From Lysobacter gummosus (GTDB lineage: Bacteria > Pseudomonadota > Gammaproteobacteria > Xanthomonadales > Xanthomonadaceae): a DNA stretch of 64,000 bases. Shown here piece by piece: positions 62,886-64,000 of this stretch (within the stretch, counting starts at the first letter, position 1; the number at the start of each line of letters is the position of its first letter). Made by a program: the position numbers and the translations under genes. The notes under the pieces were generated by a model. That model was not told where the DNA came from and did no database searches. It saw only the letters and a program-made list of their open reading frames with translations. The stretch spans positions 3,224,001 to 3,288,000 of the forward strand of contig NZ_CP011131.1 in NCBI RefSeq assembly GCF_001442805.1, read 5' to 3'.

Positions 62886-64000
62886 ATGAACGATCCGAAC
62901 ACGACGGCGACGGACAACGCGCAATGGACACCGGCTCAACAGCAATTGTGGCAACGGCTGCGCGACTATCGTTTCGACGAGCCGGACTCGGAGGAATTCG
63001 CCCTGCGCGTCGCCACGCACGCGCAACTCGATATCGCCGACGCGCAGGCCGCGATCGAGGAATACCGGCACTTCTGTTTTCTCGCGATCAGCGCCGGACA
63101 CCCGGTCACGCCGAGCAAGCTCGTCGATGAGGTGTGGCACGCACACATCACCGACACCCAGCGTTATCTGAGCTTCTGCCGGCACACGCTCAAGCGCTGG
63201 CTGCACCACGTGCCTTCACGCGGCGGTGTCTCGGAAGATCGGCGCCACCAGCGCCAGTACGCCGACACTGTGCGCAGCTACACACGCTACTTCGGCCAGC
63301 CGCCGCAAAAATTCTGGCCCGCGCCGCAAATCGAACCCGCCCCCAAGCCGGCACCGGCCATCGGCCGCGCCGTCGCGCGCGAACCCGCGCACGGCCTGTC
63401 CTGGATGCTGCGCCTGAGCCTGATCGCCGGCATCGCCTATCTGCTCATCGCCGCCTATTACGAGCAGGGCAATCCGCTGCACTGGCGCGGGCCGGGATTC
63501 CTGCTGTGGTACCTCACCCTGATGTTCGCCGCCTACCGGCTCGGCGCCTGGCTGCGGCGGCGCGCGCTGGATCGCGGCGATCGCGGTTCGCGCAAGGCCG
63601 ACCGATGGGAGCTGGCCTATCTGGCCGGTGGCGCGGAACGCGTCGCCGATACCATCGTCGCCGAATTGCTGGAACGCGATGCGGTGACGCTCGAGTTCGA
63701 CCGCGACCGCGTCGACAAGGCGCGCCGCACCGGGCGGGTATGGCTGCGGCCGCGTGAGTTGTCGCCGCAAGAGCTGGATGCGCTGCCGGCGATTCTGCGC
63801 GAGGCGCTGGATGAGGTCGTGCGCACGCGCAAGGCTCTGTCCAGCATCCTGCTGGCATTGCGCGAACGCCACCAGCACATGCACCGGCAGTTGCAGGACT
63901 CGGGCCTGACCAACACGCCGGAGCAGCAGCACAAGGCGAAGGTGTACTCGATGGCGCCGCTGGCCGCGCTGATATTGCTGGGCCTGATCAAGATCGATAT
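62886..64000 (+). CDS. GRDP-like / TIGR04222-like membrane protein, incomplete at right edge
   Basis: 371 codons are open to the window edge. Residues 10-130 contain FCFLAISAGHPVTPSKLVDE and then VWHAHITDTQRYLSFC, the VWHxH-type motif of the plant glycine-rich-domain-protein-like family. Two membrane helices follow (near residues 176-195 and 205-222). A cytoplasmic module ADRWELAYLAGGAERVADTI VAELLERDAV (split) and the next helix MAPLAALILLGLIKI match my memory of the TIGR04222 domain. The ATG at 62886 is preceded by GGAGGA. Probably a membrane protein of unknown role. More helices and possibly a Gly-rich tail are expected beyond the edge. Confidence 0.7.
   Translation, partial: MNDPNTTATDNAQWTPAQQQLWQRLRDYRFDEPDSEEFALRVATHAQLDIADAQAAIEEYRHFCFLAISAGHPVTPSKLVDEVWHAHITDTQRYLSFCRHTLKRWLHHVPSRGGVSEDRRHQRQYADTVRSYTRYFGQPPQKFWPAPQIEPAPKPAPAIGRAVAREPAHGLSWMLRLSLIAGIAYLLIAAYYEQGNPLHWRGPGFLLWYLTLMFAAYRLGAWLRRRALDRGDRGSRKADRWELAYLAGGAERVADTIVAELLERDAVTLEFDRDRVDKARRTGRVWLRPRELSPQELDALPAILREALDEVVRTRKALSSILLALRERHQHMHRQLQDSGLTNTPEQQHKAKVYSMAPLAALILLGLIKID

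Overview
The window looks like a chromosomal segment from a high-GC gammaproteobacterium of the family Xanthomonadaceae (Lysobacteraceae), most likely Lysobacter or a close relative. This rests on gene order and protein character, not on a database search. Supporting signs are the very high third-position GC, the ndk-rlmN-pilF-rodZ-yfgM-bamB-der block, the galU / wbpM-like / WecA-like / lapB-lapA / ihfB / rpsA / cmk block, the agmatine route aguA/aguB, a periplasmic chorismate mutase and several dispersed palindromic repeat families. No tRNA, rRNA, CRISPR array, transposase, prophage or plasmid gene was seen.

Layout, left to right. 1-1.9 kb: 5' end of guaB, a small inverted-repeat element, folD, and a divergent DUF1244 gene. 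1.9-4.5 kb: DUF2272 protein, an alpha/beta hydrolase and a Rid-family protein. 4.8-8.7 kb: leftward run of secreted chorismate mutase, rhodanese-MoeB fusion, moeA and mobA (molybdenum cofactor). 9.1-16.4 kb: leftward envelope/translation block der, bamB, yfgM, rodZ, pilF, rlmN, ndk. 16.8-21.3 kb: a PsrA-like TetR regulator with a clear palindromic operator, then a two-gene fatty-acid beta-oxidation unit. 21.4-25.2 kb: ICMT-like membrane methyltransferase, small Cys-repeat secreted protein, CsaA-like protein overlapping an FAD oxidoreductase, and a small membrane protein. 25.3-34.1 kb: leftward polysaccharide/LPS and housekeeping block from galU back to cmk. 34.3-38.2 kb: zinc-free type L36, then aguA and aguB (agmatine to putrescine), split by an opposite-strand secreted protein, and a GNAT. 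38.4-41.5 kb: TetR plus alpha/beta hydrolase pair and a TraB/PrgY-like protein. 41.5-42.0 kb: three tandem copies of a roughly 210-bp repeat. 42.0-49.8 kb: tripartite RND efflux unit (one adaptor, two permeases, no outer-membrane channel). 50.2-55.3 kb: two small c-type cytochromes, a proline/alanine-rich TonB-like membrane protein behind nfuA, a pterin carbinolamine dehydratase, a TonB-like lipoprotein and an unknown protein. 55.3-61.1 kb: divergent rluC / rne, then a GacA/UvrY-type response regulator. 61.5-64 kb: a PEP-mutase/isocitrate-lyase family enzyme and the start of a large membrane protein joining a plant-GRDP-like His motif to a TIGR04222-like domain.

Most of the window is conserved core genome. 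The less ordinary material is regulatory or repetitive: the PsrA-type operator next to the beta-oxidation genes, a shared TetR half-site flanking the 38.4 kb gene pair, the ndk leader hairpin, the tandem repeats that supply the stop codon of the gene next to them, and at least three dispersed palindrome families at gene ends. The incomplete GRDP/TIGR04222-type gene at the right edge is the best candidate for an uncharacterised system, but its partners lie outside the window.
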